A stretch of 64,000 bases of DNA from NCBI GenBank assembly GCA_028583605.1, contig CM053327.1, positions 38,628,626 through 38,692,625 on the forward strand. The letters are read 5' to 3'. The notes beneath the pieces are model-generated. The model saw nothing but the letters and a program-made list of their open reading frames with translations. It did not search any database and was not told the DNA's origin. Source of the stretch: Dastarcus helophoroides (taxonomy: Eukaryota; Arthropoda; Insecta; Coleoptera; Bothrideridae). Positions 32,486 to 44,700 of the stretch are shown here, in pieces (position 1 is the stretch's first letter; each line of letters begins with the position of its first letter). The position numbers were made by a program, and so were the translations under genes.

Positions 32486-34382
32486 CAACGAACATTTTTT
32501 AAATATCGTGTTCATGTGTCTTCTTTTTTTACCATAACCACGGTTTGCAAAAATAGGCACATGAATATTCCTGTAGAGCACTGCAGCTACCAAAATGATT
32601 GGTCTGTGTTGTAACATTTTAATAAACAACAACCTAATCTCCAACAAAAGTATAATATGCAATAATCCGGCTATTTGAGTATTGCATTAATTTTGTGGAT
32701 GCGTTTTTTTCATTTAATAGAATTCTTGTTTGACATTTTGTTAAACCGTACACTTTTATCATTTCGTTTGTAGGATTTTATCTGTATAACATTTTCCAAA
32801 GATTACCACATCCAGAGTTTCAATTTTATTCTGACAACTAAGTGTTTCATAGTATAAACGTTAAATTGTGAGGCACCTTAACTGGCGTATTTATTATGTA
32901 GCATCCCAATTAGAGCATTACGCAACCCCTAAAAAGTGTCTCAAGATCCCCTGGCAAAAAGCCGCCTAAGAGGTCCAAGTGTCCACTTTTAATATTAATT
33001 GACAATAGCACAAAAACCGTAAAGGTCCTTTCTCGAGGGCGCTATATCCTTCTTGAGACGGGATCGGCCGCAAAAAAGTGGCCACCTTAAAAACCTCGTC
33101 TTTTGTTGTCATTTCGTCCCCAAATGGATGTTCCTTGCATCGTGCCCCTGGTTAATACACAGACGACGTCACCTAGAATCGGGCCCACTTTCGCTTCCTA
33201 GACACGTCTAGCCCATATTGTGTACTTCCCAAGCGTTACTTGATACTTCTTGTACCGTTTCTGTACAACGCTGTCTTCGCCCTTATTCAACCGACAAAAA
33301 ACCTCCGTCGTTATCTCGAGGGAACTTTCCGAAACCCTGTCGACCTAAATAATTCTGATGTGGGGGCAAATTGATATGCTGTAATGCGTTTAGTGGAACA
33401 GTGGGAAATATTTTCTGGCGGTTAAGCTCTCGGGAAAATAATTTGCATCTAACTGATACAATTCGAAATGAGATTCTTGACAAAGCCCGGGACGCCTGTC
33501 TTTGAACAAGTTGAAAGGCTATTATGGAAACGCCGATGTTTGGTTTATTTGCTCAGACGAAATCGGGTGTGTACATATACATTCACGTTGCCTCCGAGAC
33601 AATACCTTATTATTGTAAAACGAATGGCCCTTACGTAAATAACGCCGTTGAATTCTAGGGAACTGGAATCAAATCCAATCTGGATTTTGGAAGCAAACAA
33701 TTTCTAGATGGGAAAAGCACAAAAAACTTAATAAGAAAGCATATTAACGTATGTATGCCAGATCAACATTTGCAGCAAGTGAAATTTTAAAGCTATTAAT
33801 TGCTGGCAGTGTCTAAAAAAGAAGTAATATTTAAGTTATTCAGGATACATTAAAATTATTTAATAATTTTGTGGTAATTACCCATAAACATATTTTTTTT
33901 CCTAATTGACACTAATCATTTGAGCCAAACATACTCGACTAAACCGAGATGCCTTTATATTTTTCTTTTCCTAATTGATCTTCATCATTTAAGTCAGACA
34001 TACTCGACTTAATCTAAACAAAGTCGTATGGAACATATGAATATGTTATATCGTGGCATAAATTTAAAAACCGCGTCCTGACACCACTGTTGAGCTACAT
34101 TCCATCAAAGGTAGGGGGCCCATGATTATTTTACACTGGTCCATAAATACGATGGTAGTGTTTTTTCAGGCTTCAAATGAATGTTCCAACCGTTTACTTC
34201 TTATACCGTATCGGCCAGTACACTATTTCGGTCGGCTTGGCAATGAGAACGACAAAGCAAACTTCTGATATGAGGCAAGACGGAAAGAGAAACTAAATCG
34301 GCAGAGATGCCACATGGTAATTCATTTATGTGTATCTCCTTCATTATGACCGGGATAAATCGCTTCAGCGCTTCATAATTTT
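32486..34382. other. Single-copy DNA with GC-richer island at 33000-33560
   Basis: The 33000-33560 part is GC-richer (GGGACGCCTGTC, GGGATCGGCCGC) and non-repetitive, like the other islands. At 33901-34020 a ~69-bp segment beginning CCTAATTGA occurs twice in tandem. No gene is recognised. Confidence 0.35.
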
Positions 34383-34510
34383 CTTAGATTCAACAACTGG
34401 GAGAATGATAAGGGTACATGTGCAGCGCACATGTCACCTGGCACCGATTGGCATTATTTCTACGTGGACTTACGACTGGACCGAATCTGCATTAAATAAA
34501 TCATCCTCTA
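34383..34510 (+). mobile_element. 5' end fragment of the DUF4817 transposon family
   Basis: The sequence ATGATAAGGGTAC followed by CTTATTTCTAC-like and ACCGAATCTGC-TTAAATAAA words repeats the non-coding leader found at 37690-37800, directly upstream of the transposase start. Here the coding part is missing. Confidence 0.6.
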
Positions 34511-34611
34511 GTAGCCCAATCGTCGCGGGCGTAAGGAGCATACAACACATGCGGGCGGCACTATCGAGGAGGCGGCAACAGGCGTGTAGTCAGGGATTTA
34601 TTCCAAATTAA

Positions 34612-37600
34612 AAATGCTTCCAAATCAAATTTTCCGAACCTTTAAATTCAAATATTTCATATTGTTTCATAAATTGTGACAGTAATCCGAAAAAGTTAGT
34701 CAAAAATTCGGGGAAGAAATCGAAGTTTCTAGTTTTGTCAGTTAACACTCCAAAAAAGTAGAAATTCAAAAAAAATTTAAAAATCTCTTGAAAAAAAAAC
34801 GAAGTTTTGAGTTTATGCCAACAATTTAAGAGAAAAAGTAAAAATTGAAAATAACACGGAATTTTGCGAAAAAAAATTTAGTTAAATTTTAAAAATAAAG
34901 GAAAAATCTCCCCAAAAAACAAACTAGCGCATAAATTTAGTTTTATTGAAATTAAAAAAAAAGTATAAATTTAATATTCAGAATTTGAGAAATAACTTCC
35001 AGCAAAAAAAGAAGAATTTTTAGCAAAATATTTGGATGAAACTTGACAAAAAAGTAAAACTTTTGAAAAAAAAATATTTTGAAAATGTTGGGCACTTTGA
35101 GAACAAAATTGAAGATTAATCGCGAGTCCGAGCGCTACTTTGTTACACGCTTCGCTGTCGGCCGAAGAAAAGTGTTTTCATTAATTTTACATAAAATATG
35201 CCTTTTGTTAATTTATGAGGTTACTAAAGATGTCGATTAAATTCGAAGTCTTGTAATTAGATAATTGTGAAACAAAAGCTACTAAAGTAATTTCCTTTTG
35301 TGGAGATCTTGTGGCAAGATTAAGTATATTTAATAGGAAAACTTTCAATGTTTTTAACTATCATAAAATTATAATTTAGATATAAAATATACTATCTAAA
35401 CTATCAAGAAATTTAATTTTTTAAAGTTTTTCATGGTTTAAAGAATTAATAATTAGAAGATTCATTATAACAATTATAAATATCGGAAAATTATAATCAT
35501 ATTAAGCATAAAACCTCAGCGAAAGAAAAAACTTATTAGCAACTCTAATTTAATAATCATTAGTCTACTTGGAATCTAAACGAAAAATCTAAAATTTTAT
35601 GTAAAATCAATGAAACCATTTTTTTCCAGCAGAAATTTTTTCTTTTACACGTTTAAATGATTTCGTCAGTTTGTCAAATTTTTGAATTAATATTTAATAA
35701 CATAATAAAAAAGAATTTTACTTGCTATGTTTTGAAAATAATTGCGAAAAACTGGACTGCTTTTTTCAAATATTTATTTGTTAATAACAGCGCAATTGTT
35801 TATGTATCGTTAAATCCAGAAATTCCGACTTTTTTCTCAAAATGAAGAACTATAAATTTCCAGAAAAAAATAAAACTTCGGAGAAAATAATTAAAATAAA
35901 CGAACATTAGTCGAATAATGTATAAAATTTTACTTTTTTCTTTGAAATTTGAAGTTAAATTTCAGATTTTAAAACTGTTATTTATCGAATTTAAATAAAA
36001 ACTTTGGTTGTTATTCCTGCAACTTTGAATTTATAAAGGGATCATTTTGTAAAGAAAGAAAAAATCTGAGACAAATACACCATTCGTTGAAAATTCAAAA
36101 ATGTTTAAACAAATTTCTGGAGTTGAGAAATTTGAATTTAGACTGAAAATTTTAACAAAAAAAAGTGTAATTTTCGAGAAAGCATACTTTTTTAAAATAT
36201 AAATATTCTAGACATTACGAATTTTTTCTGAAATTTCATAAGTTATTTAAATTTAAAGATTTTTATTTTTGACTTAAAATTTTGACATTTAATTCAAATT
36301 TCTAGAAAAAAAAAGGTTGAATTTTGAAGTCAAAATTTAAACTTTGCATTTCTTAAAATCCAAACTCCAAATTAAAAACAAAACAAAAATATTACATTTC
36401 AATCAAGAAAACACTCAACATTTAGACATTTTTTGGGGGGAAATTGTGAACTTTTTTGGAAATTCTTTTTTTTTCTCGAAATTTGAACATTAAATTGGAA
36501 ATGAATTATGAATTTTCGACTTTAAAGACGTAAAAAAAAGAAAAAAATCGGAGAAAAATACACAATTCGTTGAAAAATCTGAAATGTTTAAACAAATTTC
36601 TGGAGCTGAGAAATTTGAGTTTAGACTGAAAATTTTAACAAAAAAAAATGTAATTTTCGATAAATCATACTTTTTTAAAATATAAATATTCTAGAAATTA
36701 AGAGTTTTTTTCTGAAATTTCATAAGTTATTTAAATTTAAAGATTTAATTTTAGATTTTTATTTTTTGACTTAAGATTTTGACCTTTAATCCGAATTTAT
36801 AGAAAAAAGGTTGAATTTGGAAGTAAAAATTTAAACTTTTCATTTCTTAAAATCTAAACTCCAAATTAAAAACAATTGAAAAATATTACATTTCAATCAA
36901 GAAAACTCAACATTTAGACATTTTTGGGAGGAAATTGTGAACTTTTTTTGTAAATTCTTCTTTTTTCTCGAAATTTGAATATTAAATTAAAAATGAATTA
37001 CGAATTTTCGAATTCAAAGTCGATTTTTTTTCAATTTTTAAACTCAACTTTTCAATGTTGTTGCAATTTTAAAATTACGACAATTATGAGAAAAGGTTAC
37101 TTTAAAAAGTTGAGAAAAAATTTGATATTTTGATAAAAAAATTTAAAAAAACTTGGAAGTTTCTGGAAAAATCGAAATTTTGGAAAAATGGTAAATGTTA
37201 CAAAAAATGAAAAACCAGAGATTTAGAGTTAAAACTAATATAATTTTAATATTTTGAGAATAAATTTCAAATTCTTTTTAGGCACTTTTACTTTCTTATA
37301 AAATTCCTAATTAGTTACTTCAAATTTTATTTATTTTTTTTACTGCAATTTTATATTTCAAAGTAGATTTTTACATTAAATTCAAACTTGTAATCTTGTT
37401 TTTCAAATTCATTAAGAATGGTTTCTGAAATTTCGATTTTCAATTCGAACTACCGAATTTTAAGTCAAATTTTGAAAAATAAGTTAGATGAATTCATTCA
37501 TTTTTTTTAAATAAAAATAAAAATTCAAAGTTTAAATGATTGTCTTGACATTTTAAGAAAAAAAATGAGATTACGAAAAAAGTCTACGTTTTAAGGTCAT

Positions 37601-37680
37601 AATTTTAGAAGAGTAGAATTAGTAATTTGTCTTTACACGTCGAGCTGACTAAAATTAAGATGTATTGGCCAACTCGGGAT
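34612..37680. other. Very AT-rich degenerate repeat DNA
   Basis: About 3 kb of A/T-rich DNA dominated by loose words such as AAATTTTGAA and AAATTTCT. Similar DNA lies at 42800-43100, 53085-53950 and 56220-57900. No coding potential is seen. One clear tandem duplication lies within (36061-37010). Confidence 0.55.
36061..37010. repeat. ~480-bp tandem duplication in AT-rich DNA
   Basis: A segment from ACAAATACACCATTCG (36071) through GGAAATTGTGAACTTTTTT and ATGAATTATGAATTTTCGA is repeated from about 36543. Landmarks are ATGTTTAAACAAATTTCTGG and TCTAGA near the middle of both copies. The copies differ by scattered bases and a 17-bp insertion in the second. Confidence 0.85.
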
Positions 37681-37689
37681 GTTATTGTT

Positions 37690-38320
37690 ATTCGATTCAA
37701 AAACTGAGAAAATGATAAGGGTACAGGTGTAGCATACCAGATACCAGCCTTATTTCTACATTACAACCGAATCTGCGTTAAATAAAAAATCGTCTAAATA
37801 CAAAATGTCGAAATTCACAACAGAAGAAAAGGTGCAAATTATTAAGTGGTATTTAACTTCCCAGAGCGCTGAAGAAGTCGTTGGGCAATTCGCTTTTTCC
37901 TACGAAGATTGACCAATACCTGATGCAAAGACGGTGTTAAATATCGTCTACAAATTTGAAAAATCGGGATGCATAACTGGTTGTAATAACAAGTGTTGTT
38001 TGGAAGCGCGTCAACCTGAAGGTGACAAGCCATTATCCGACGAAAGAATAGCTGAGGAGGTAGCTAGCTGTATGTGCATTTGTCGAAGCAAATGAACCTT
38101 GTTCTAGTAAGCAGATCGCAGAAGAAGTTAATGTGCCATCGTGAACAGTGCGAAATATTTTGAAAAGAAATGGGTGCAAGTGTTATAAAGTATCTGAAAC
38201 GCAAGAGATATTTCCTGAAGATCGATACAAACGTCTTGAGTTTTGTGAGTCTATGAGAGAAAAAGTTGATGTTGATGGGAATTTCTTAAGCCATGTATTG
38301 TTTACCGATGAATCATCTAG
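37690..38320 (+). mobile_element. DUF4817-type DNA transposon, 3'-truncated
   Basis: Leader (37690-37804) shared with the fragment at 34383, followed by the 5' half of a transposase gene. It stops abruptly at about 38320, where LTR sequence begins. No 3' half or right terminal repeat was found. Confidence 0.65.
37805..38320 (+). pseudogene. DUF4817 transposase, N-terminal half, broken
   Basis: ATG 37805 opens MSKFTTEEKVQIIKWYLTS, the N-terminal helix-turn-helix of DUF4817-type transposases common in insects (Tc1/mariner-related). A TGA interrupts the first domain (37909-37911). At least one frameshift follows in the region 38050-38150, where TGA and TAG codons occur. The frame then recovers from about 38126 with IAEEVNVPS and TVRNILKRNGCKCYKVSE. 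It reaches LFTDESS (about 38299-38319), which holds the first catalytic Asp, and is cut there by an LTR fragment. The second and third catalytic residues are absent. Confidence 0.75.
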
Positions 38321-38603
38321 GGAAGTGACCGCGATAACGAAGCAAACGGCAGATAAGCGTCCCCGAAATTTCGCCAAACGATAAGCCTTATCTGTCGGAT
38401 TGTTCTAGAACCTGGATGCCAAAACTATATAAGGCGGTCAGCTTTCCCTCAAGTCAGTCAATTAGAGTCAGTGTAATTAGTGAGTTAGTAGAAGTTAATA
38501 ATAAGTGAGTTAATTGTTCAATTGTGGTGATCCAAGTTAAGTTTGGTAATAAAGTGGTGTAATTCACACGTGGTAATCAATTCGAACCGATAAGCCCGTA
38601 ACA
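38321..38603 (+). mobile_element. 5'-truncated LTR of the same family (copy 3)
   Basis: About 283 bp matching the LTRs at 19097 and 31639 from the ACCGCGATAACGA region onward, ending CCCGTAACA. The first ~80 bp of the LTR are missing. TATATAAGG (38426-38434) and AATAAA (38548-38553) are kept. It abuts the transposase fragment without a visible target duplication, which suggests a deletion or recombination junction. Confidence 0.8.
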
Positions 38604-39649
38604 ATATTATCCAAATGCAAGAAAAGCAGCAAAGTAAGCATTAAAAACACTTTGGCTGGAAATAAATCGTGATCTTAAAATTGCCAAATTTTATAATTTA
38701 TTTTAGTAACTGACAAAATGCGATCGTTCTTTCAGAGGCCAGATTACCCACGATCTCAGCCATTTAAAAGCAAATTTACGAAATTGACGAAGTAAAATTT
38801 CTAACCTCCATTCGAAGAAAATCAACGAAGTAAAACTTTTAAAGCTTTTAATGTAATTTAAAATTTAAATTAAAACAGACTGTCAACCGCTCGAACGCTT
38901 GATTTTTGAACTTTTTACCCTCAAACATCTCTTTCAATATAACTTATTCATAAGGCACAAAACTACCCAATTTTTTTTAAGTTAACAAGCGTAACATTTC
39001 CGTTAATTTGCCCTAAGGCGTTTGAACGAGTCGATGTATGTTTTTCGTAACTAAACTACCCTCGGACGGCGCGCCATTTAGTTCCCCCGACACGGAGATG
39101 CTATAATTCAAAACAAAATATTTTTCCGGATGTTGAAGGAAAACTTTGCAACAAATCACGTGGATACGGCCATAAAAGAGGTGCCCGGTTTAAATTCGTT
39201 TCGTTGCGGGAATATTAAATCTATTTTGATTCTGTAAAGTGTTACGACTGGTTATTGCACTGAAGAAAAATAAGCCAAACGCTGAAGTATGCGATTTTTT
39301 GGGCGGTGGAAGCTTGGTGAAAAAGCGACTACCTTGTATGAAATTTTCTCTGTAAAGGTTTTAAATTTCCGATAGGTTATAAATGATATAAGCTCTCTGC
39401 TTTGAAGGTAAGGCAAATATATTTCAGGAGCAGATGTATGAAATATTTCTTAGCCTCGAGCATTTATTTGAAACTGGAAAAGTATCGGCGAATTCCCCGG
39501 AAAGCTTGTTTACGATAAATATAGCCGTACGTTCGAAATAAGTCGAAAAGTTTAGTCATTTTTGCATTGGGGTAATGCGATGCTCCTCAATATAGAAAAC
39601 CAATTTTATCTACTATGATAAAATTAATATTATCCTAAAGCAATTTTTT
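38604..39649. other. Single-copy DNA with small GC-richer patch
   Basis: Mostly AT-rich. A GC-richer, non-repetitive patch at 39000-39260 contains GGACGGCGCGCCATTTAG and GTGCCCGGTTTAAATTCG. No gene, RNA or TE end recognised. Confidence 0.35.
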
Positions 39650-40977
39650 TCTAAAAATGATTGTTGTTAGTCTCTGCAAGCTAAACAACATTTACAAATC
39701 GGCTGCAGTTCCGTTGGAAACACCTACAGATAATATTTGGTTCGATCACCCTCATTTGCCCGTGAACTATGTACTTTTTTTTCGGGTTACTTTTCCACGC
39801 CCTTTTAGGCGCTTTCTAGTTTTGATGAATTTTGAATTGTCTTTTAGTAAACTTGTCAACTTTAAGCATAAGGTTTGTATATAGAACCACCAAAATCTAC
39901 CTCGATTTTTGTGTTTTTGGTACCACAGCAACTATTTTTAGAATTTTTTGAGGAATTTGACTATTCACCCACCCAGTAAATTGCATCTCTAAGAAGAAAG
40001 CTTGATTTTATGATTTCGTTCGATCACCCTTATTTGCCTGTGAACTATGGAGTTCCTTCTGGGTTTCTTTCTCTAAGCCATTTTAAGCGTTTGAAGACTG
40101 CAATGACAAAATGTTTGCTAGTTTTAATGAATTTTGAATTGTTTTTTAGTAAACTTGTCAACTCCAAGCGCAAGGTTTGTATATAGAACCCCCAAAATCT
40201 ACCTCCATTTTTGTGTTTTTAGTACCATAACAACTATTTTTAGAACTTTTTGAAGAATTTGACTATCCACTCACCCAGTAAATTGGATCTCTGAGAAGAA
40301 CGCTTGATTTTATTATATTGTTCGATCACCCTTATTTGCCCGTGAACTATGGAGTTCCTTCTGGGTTTCTTTGTCTAAGCCATTTTAAGCGTTTGAAGAC
40401 TGCAACGACAAAATGTTAACATTTTCTGGGAATTCTACCTGTAGTGTATATTTACAAAACCCCCGAAACTTAACTCGTTTTATGTATTTTCGATATTACA
40501 GGAAATATTTTTAGAATTCGTTTTAAAACTTGACCATTTACTTCACAAACTGAAGCTTTAGGAGAGTTCTAAGATTTCGTTCAATCACCCTTATTTGCCT
40601 ATGAACTATGTGATCCTTTTTGGGATTTTTTTTCCACGCCCCTTTTTGTGTTTGCTAGTTTTAATGAATTTTGAATTGTCTTTTAGTAAACTTGTCAACT
40701 CTAAGCGCAAGGTTTGTATATAGAAACCCCAAAATCAACCTCGACTTTTGTATTTTTGGCACATCAACTATTTTTAGAACTTTTTGAGAAATTTGACTAT
40801 TTACCCACCCAGTAAATTGCATCTCTAAGAAAAACGCTTGATTTTATGAGTTCGTTTGATCACCCTTATTTACCCGTGAACTATAAAGTTCCTTCTGGGT
40901 TTCTTTGTCTAAGCCATTTTAAGCGTTTGAAGACTGCAACGACAAAATGTGAACATTATCTGGGCATTCTAGCTGTA

Positions 40978-40980
<3 letters not shown>
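39650..40980 (+). repeat. ~280-bp satellite, five diverged monomers
   Basis: The block TTCGATCACCCTTATTTGCC and GTGAACTAT recurs at about 39741, 40019, 40321, 40580 and 40856, with periods of 259-302 bp. Two monomer variants are mixed, differing after the GTGAACTAT block. The last monomer stops at GCTGTAGTG, where the (TA)n tract begins. Confidence 0.87.

Positions 40981-41044
<64 letters not shown>
40981..41044. repeat. (TA)32 tract at left edge of repeat unit A
   Basis: Uninterrupted TA dinucleotides. In the third satellite monomer the same place reads GTAGTGTATATTTAC, so the tract has grown from a natural TATAT where the 5.4-kb unit joins the satellite. Confidence 0.95.
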
Positions 41045-41047
<3 letters not shown>

Positions 41048-41377
41048 TTGCAACATGTACTATGTGACCTGCAAAAATTATATGTAGCATTCGCTGTGAC
41101 CTCTTATATTTCGCTGTGGCCTCCAGGTCTGCAGGTCACAACGTACCCCAGTTTACAATTCGCCCATGTCTTCGGAATGCTATTTAGAGCTCATAACCGA
41201 AAATTTTGCAGAAGGTCATTTCGACCACCTGGTACCGGCAAAAGTGTCCGGTTAGTTCAGCACTTTGCCGCTGGCGCTGAAGGTCTATATGCATTATATG
41301 TGCTACGTACCGTGTGGCCTTTGCGCATATTTGACCAAGTGAAATTGTATGGCTCGTACGTTAGGCCCTTTCGCTAG
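41048..41377 (+). CDS. Coding-like frame at unit left end (copy A), unknown
   Basis: A 109-codon open frame without a natural ATG at its start (it opens at TTG). It contains RPPGTGKSVRLV, superficially a nucleotide-binding P-loop, but lacks the hydrophobic strand normally before it and has no partner motif. The same frame is open in copy B (46612-46941) with two amino-acid differences. Another frame over the same DNA also looks protein-like (SSECYLELITENFAEGHFDH), so the true frame, if any, is uncertain. Confidence 0.2.
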   Translation: MQHVLCDLQKLYVAFAVTSYISLWPPGLQVTTYPSLQFAHVFGMLFRAHNRKFCRRSFRPPGTGKSVRLVQHFAAGAEGLYALYVLRTVWPLRIFDQVKLYGSYVRPFR

Positions 41378-41482
41378 CGGCAACGTTGAAATGCCGCATC
41401 CTCTATCGCATTTCGCGACTTCTCTTTCTAAATTACTACATCGCTGCGCGACGAGTTTCGTTTTGGATTTAAAATACTCTCC

Positions 41483-41722
41483 GTGCGGGGAACTCTACTC
41501 TCCGTACCTACTTTACTCATAAACAAGCGCCAGCGTCTAATATTTATGATTTCGTTATTAGTGGAGATAGAAAATCGGTTAAATGGGCAAAGTATTGCAG
41601 ACTTTTATGGCTATGAACATGACATTAAGAAGATAATTGAATACCGGCTTGTTTTAAATTCTGCTGAAAATTCTTTATTTGTAGTCCGATTAAAAAAAAG
41701 ACCACTAATCATTTTGGCTTAG
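41483..41722 (+). CDS. Coding-like frame near unit left end (copy A), unknown
   Basis: A 79-codon frame whose second part reads NRLNGQSIADFYGYEHDIKK and EYRLVLNSAENSLFVVRLKK, with charged-hydrophobic alternation typical of real proteins. Copy B keeps it nearly unchanged (47047-47271) but ends earlier through a one-base loss in an A-run. No ATG begins the conserved part except an internal one. Function unknown. Confidence 0.22.
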   Translation: MRGTLLSVPTLLINKRQRLIFMISLLVEIENRLNGQSIADFYGYEHDIKKIIEYRLVLNSAENSLFVVRLKKRPLIILA

Positions 41723-44700
41723 TTTCTCAAAATCTTCACAATAATGCGATTAAGTATTTTTATGTTGAATAATTTCTGAGAAAATTATATCTGCTTAGTT
41801 TTTATTATAGACATTATATTGAATTATTTTCTTTTCCTAATTCAGTCAAAAGTGAAACACAGTAGTTGTCTCAAAAAATATTTATGATATTTATTTCAAA
41901 TAGTAAGCCATGTAAAAACAACTTTCTTTAATGAATAAAATGCATTAATAACTTCGATGTTTAAATAAATTTTCGTTCGACATTGTACGTATCTGGTCCT
42001 TTTAAGAAAATAAACTGAATTAATTTGAGCTTTAAGGTTTTACAGATTTAAAGTTTACTAGGTCCTGCAAACATTTTAAAAATTGATAGTATTTTGAATG
42101 TTTATATTTATTTTTAGTTAGTTTTGGATTTTGTAATGGAAATCTAACAAAAATTTTAATATGTAAGAGGTAGCTACTCGGCCTGTCAAATAATAAAGTC
42201 TTCTAGTAACAAAATTTATTCACTCGATCACACTTGCCATATTCTAACACGAACGACTGTACAACAACTTGAATCGTCTTGTCTTTCTAATGTCTAATAA
42301 TGCGCGGGAGCCGCCGATGACAGTCAAGCAGATGTCTGTCATTGCGGTTGACCGCCAAATTTAACTTTAAATTTTATCGTCCTACAAATAATAGGGCTAT
42401 TAAGTTTTCCATACCAGTGACAGAAGAAAGTTGCCCAACGTTACCAGAACTGTGATCGACAGATATCAGAGGCGTAGCGCCCCCTGAGATACAAATTCAG
42501 AGGGCGGCACATTGCCATCGGAATAGGTTGTCATTAGTACTATTAGTACTACTTATACTATTGTATTAGAGTTTTTCTATTTAATTTATTAGATATATTT
42601 TGTTGAGGAAATTCATGATACTTCCAGCGGCGGTTTAGGTAAAACATTTTTTAGGCTTGAACTGTTAAAATGAAAGAAATAAGTAGGTATTCTAATGAGG
42701 TTTGCAAAAGAAACCAAGCATTTAAATTCAGTCAATAAATAATTTAGTAATTTGTATTGGGAAACAGTTTTGAAGAAATAGTTAAAATTTAACATAAAAT
42801 TAGCATTGTATAAAAAAAACATTAAAATTTTACAAATATTAGTTATTGTTTTTGTTTAATGATTCAAAATTTCTTGAAAATTTAAAATTGTGACACAATA
42901 GTCGAATTTTTTTGAAATATCTCACATTCATTCAATGTTAAGACTTTTTTTTTGAATGTTAATTTTTCTAATAAACCTTCTCATTTTAAACTCGGGGTTT
43001 TAGAAAAGCAGTAAAATTTTGAAAAAAAAAAAAAATTAAATTTTGCTCAACTTTTAAAATATCTAGAAAAAGTTGAAATTTTAAGGAAGTTTGTCCTTTT
43101 TTAGAATATTATCTGTTTTAACAAAATTCTCAATACCAACTTGCAACCTTACCATAATAAAATAATTTTAAATTATTTTAACCTTCATTATATTAAACAA
43201 TATGACGTCACACTTTGTAAAAACTGTTACATGTAGAATATTATTACCATTTTGTTTTAAGTTAGTTACCCAAATTACACCAAATTCTAATCAAAATGGG
43301 GAGAAGATTATAATCTTTTGAAAAAACCGCATTTCGAAGATTGTCAATTATCAATGAATTAAGGAATACAGCAATTAGCCCTCTAGACGCTCAAATATGA
43401 AATATCCATGTTTCAATTCATGGAAAAAGCAGGAAATGATAGATTAAGTAGATTTTTTAAAAATGTTTAACTATATTCTAATAGATGACAGTACTGGTTT
43501 TTCAACCTAAATATTTAAATACATTTAAATACAACCAAAAATTCAAACATTTCGCCGCCCTCTAGATGCCAAAACATGAAATATATGTTTGAATTAATAG
43601 AAAAAGCAGTAAGTGATGCCTTAGGATTTATCTTTTAATGTTAGCTATATTCTGAAAGATGACACCACCACCTTTTAAACAAGATTAAATACAATTAAAA
43701 ATGCAAACGTATTCACTAAACTTGAATTTGGCGCCATTAGTGGGGAAACGAACGTCAAGATATTAATCATCTTTCCTAACATTGCAATGCGAAAATAATT
43801 CTTACTGCCGCTTATCGTAAGTCTCAGTACGTAGCCGTAATTAGAGTCAGTACAAATACCATAAAATGTACAAGTTTGACTTGCAGAGCCATAAGACGCA
43901 AATATTATGTTTTAAAAAACGGGAACCTGTCAACTTAAATGTCCAACCAATAGAAATTCACAGATCACCTGAAAAATTTGAACCAATAACATTTTAGAAT
44001 GCGTCGCGGTTTTTAACGCTACATTTAAATATTGCTTCCAGCACATTCATTACAGAAAATTTGTGAACAATACTTCGTAATACGAAGTTCGTATTATTTA
44101 GTCCCTTACTTAATTCAACATTAGCCAAATTTCTTATGTGCTGTTAAATAATGTGTAACTGTTTAGTATTGATAAGATTTAATTTCTTTGAGATACGTTA
44201 TGAAACATATTCACAAACGTCTGGATTTTCAGTACCTTTGTCTCCGACCGTATCTCTCGTACCACCTTCATAAATCTTTCAAGTATTATGTCATAATATT
44301 TGTCAAAGAATAAAGTGAAATTAAGTGGAAATATAAAAAAGATGTTTGGTACTCATCTGAAAAAAAAAACAGTTGTTCGAATTTTTATTTGACATTTAGA
44401 GAAATAAATAATAACAATAATATAAAATAAATATACAATACTTGAATAAAGTTCTTTGGATAAGAATTTATGTTCTGTAGCACTGAAATAAAGTCCTTCG
44501 GTTAAACTATTACCTGATAAAAAGTTACAATTATACAATGAAACTTTGCATTATAGTTATCACAATGTATCATTCGTTAGGAATTTTATATCATTTAAAT
44601 TACATGTGCTTAAAAATAAAAAAAATCGCACTGAAAGGGGTTTGTATAAATTGTGAAACCATATGTGCATATATGAATGAAAAATTGGATTTTCAAAAAG

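Noticed and set aside
32156..32662. 168-codon minus-strand frame
   Set aside because: It lies opposite the DUF4817-type fragment, whose plus-strand similarity is recognisable. The minus translation has no known domain.
41048..41377. P-loop-like RPPGTGKS as evidence for an ATPase or helicase in the 5.4-kb unit
   Set aside because: Only the eight-residue match fits. The preceding strand, Walker B and helicase motifs are missing, and another frame of the same DNA looks equally coding.
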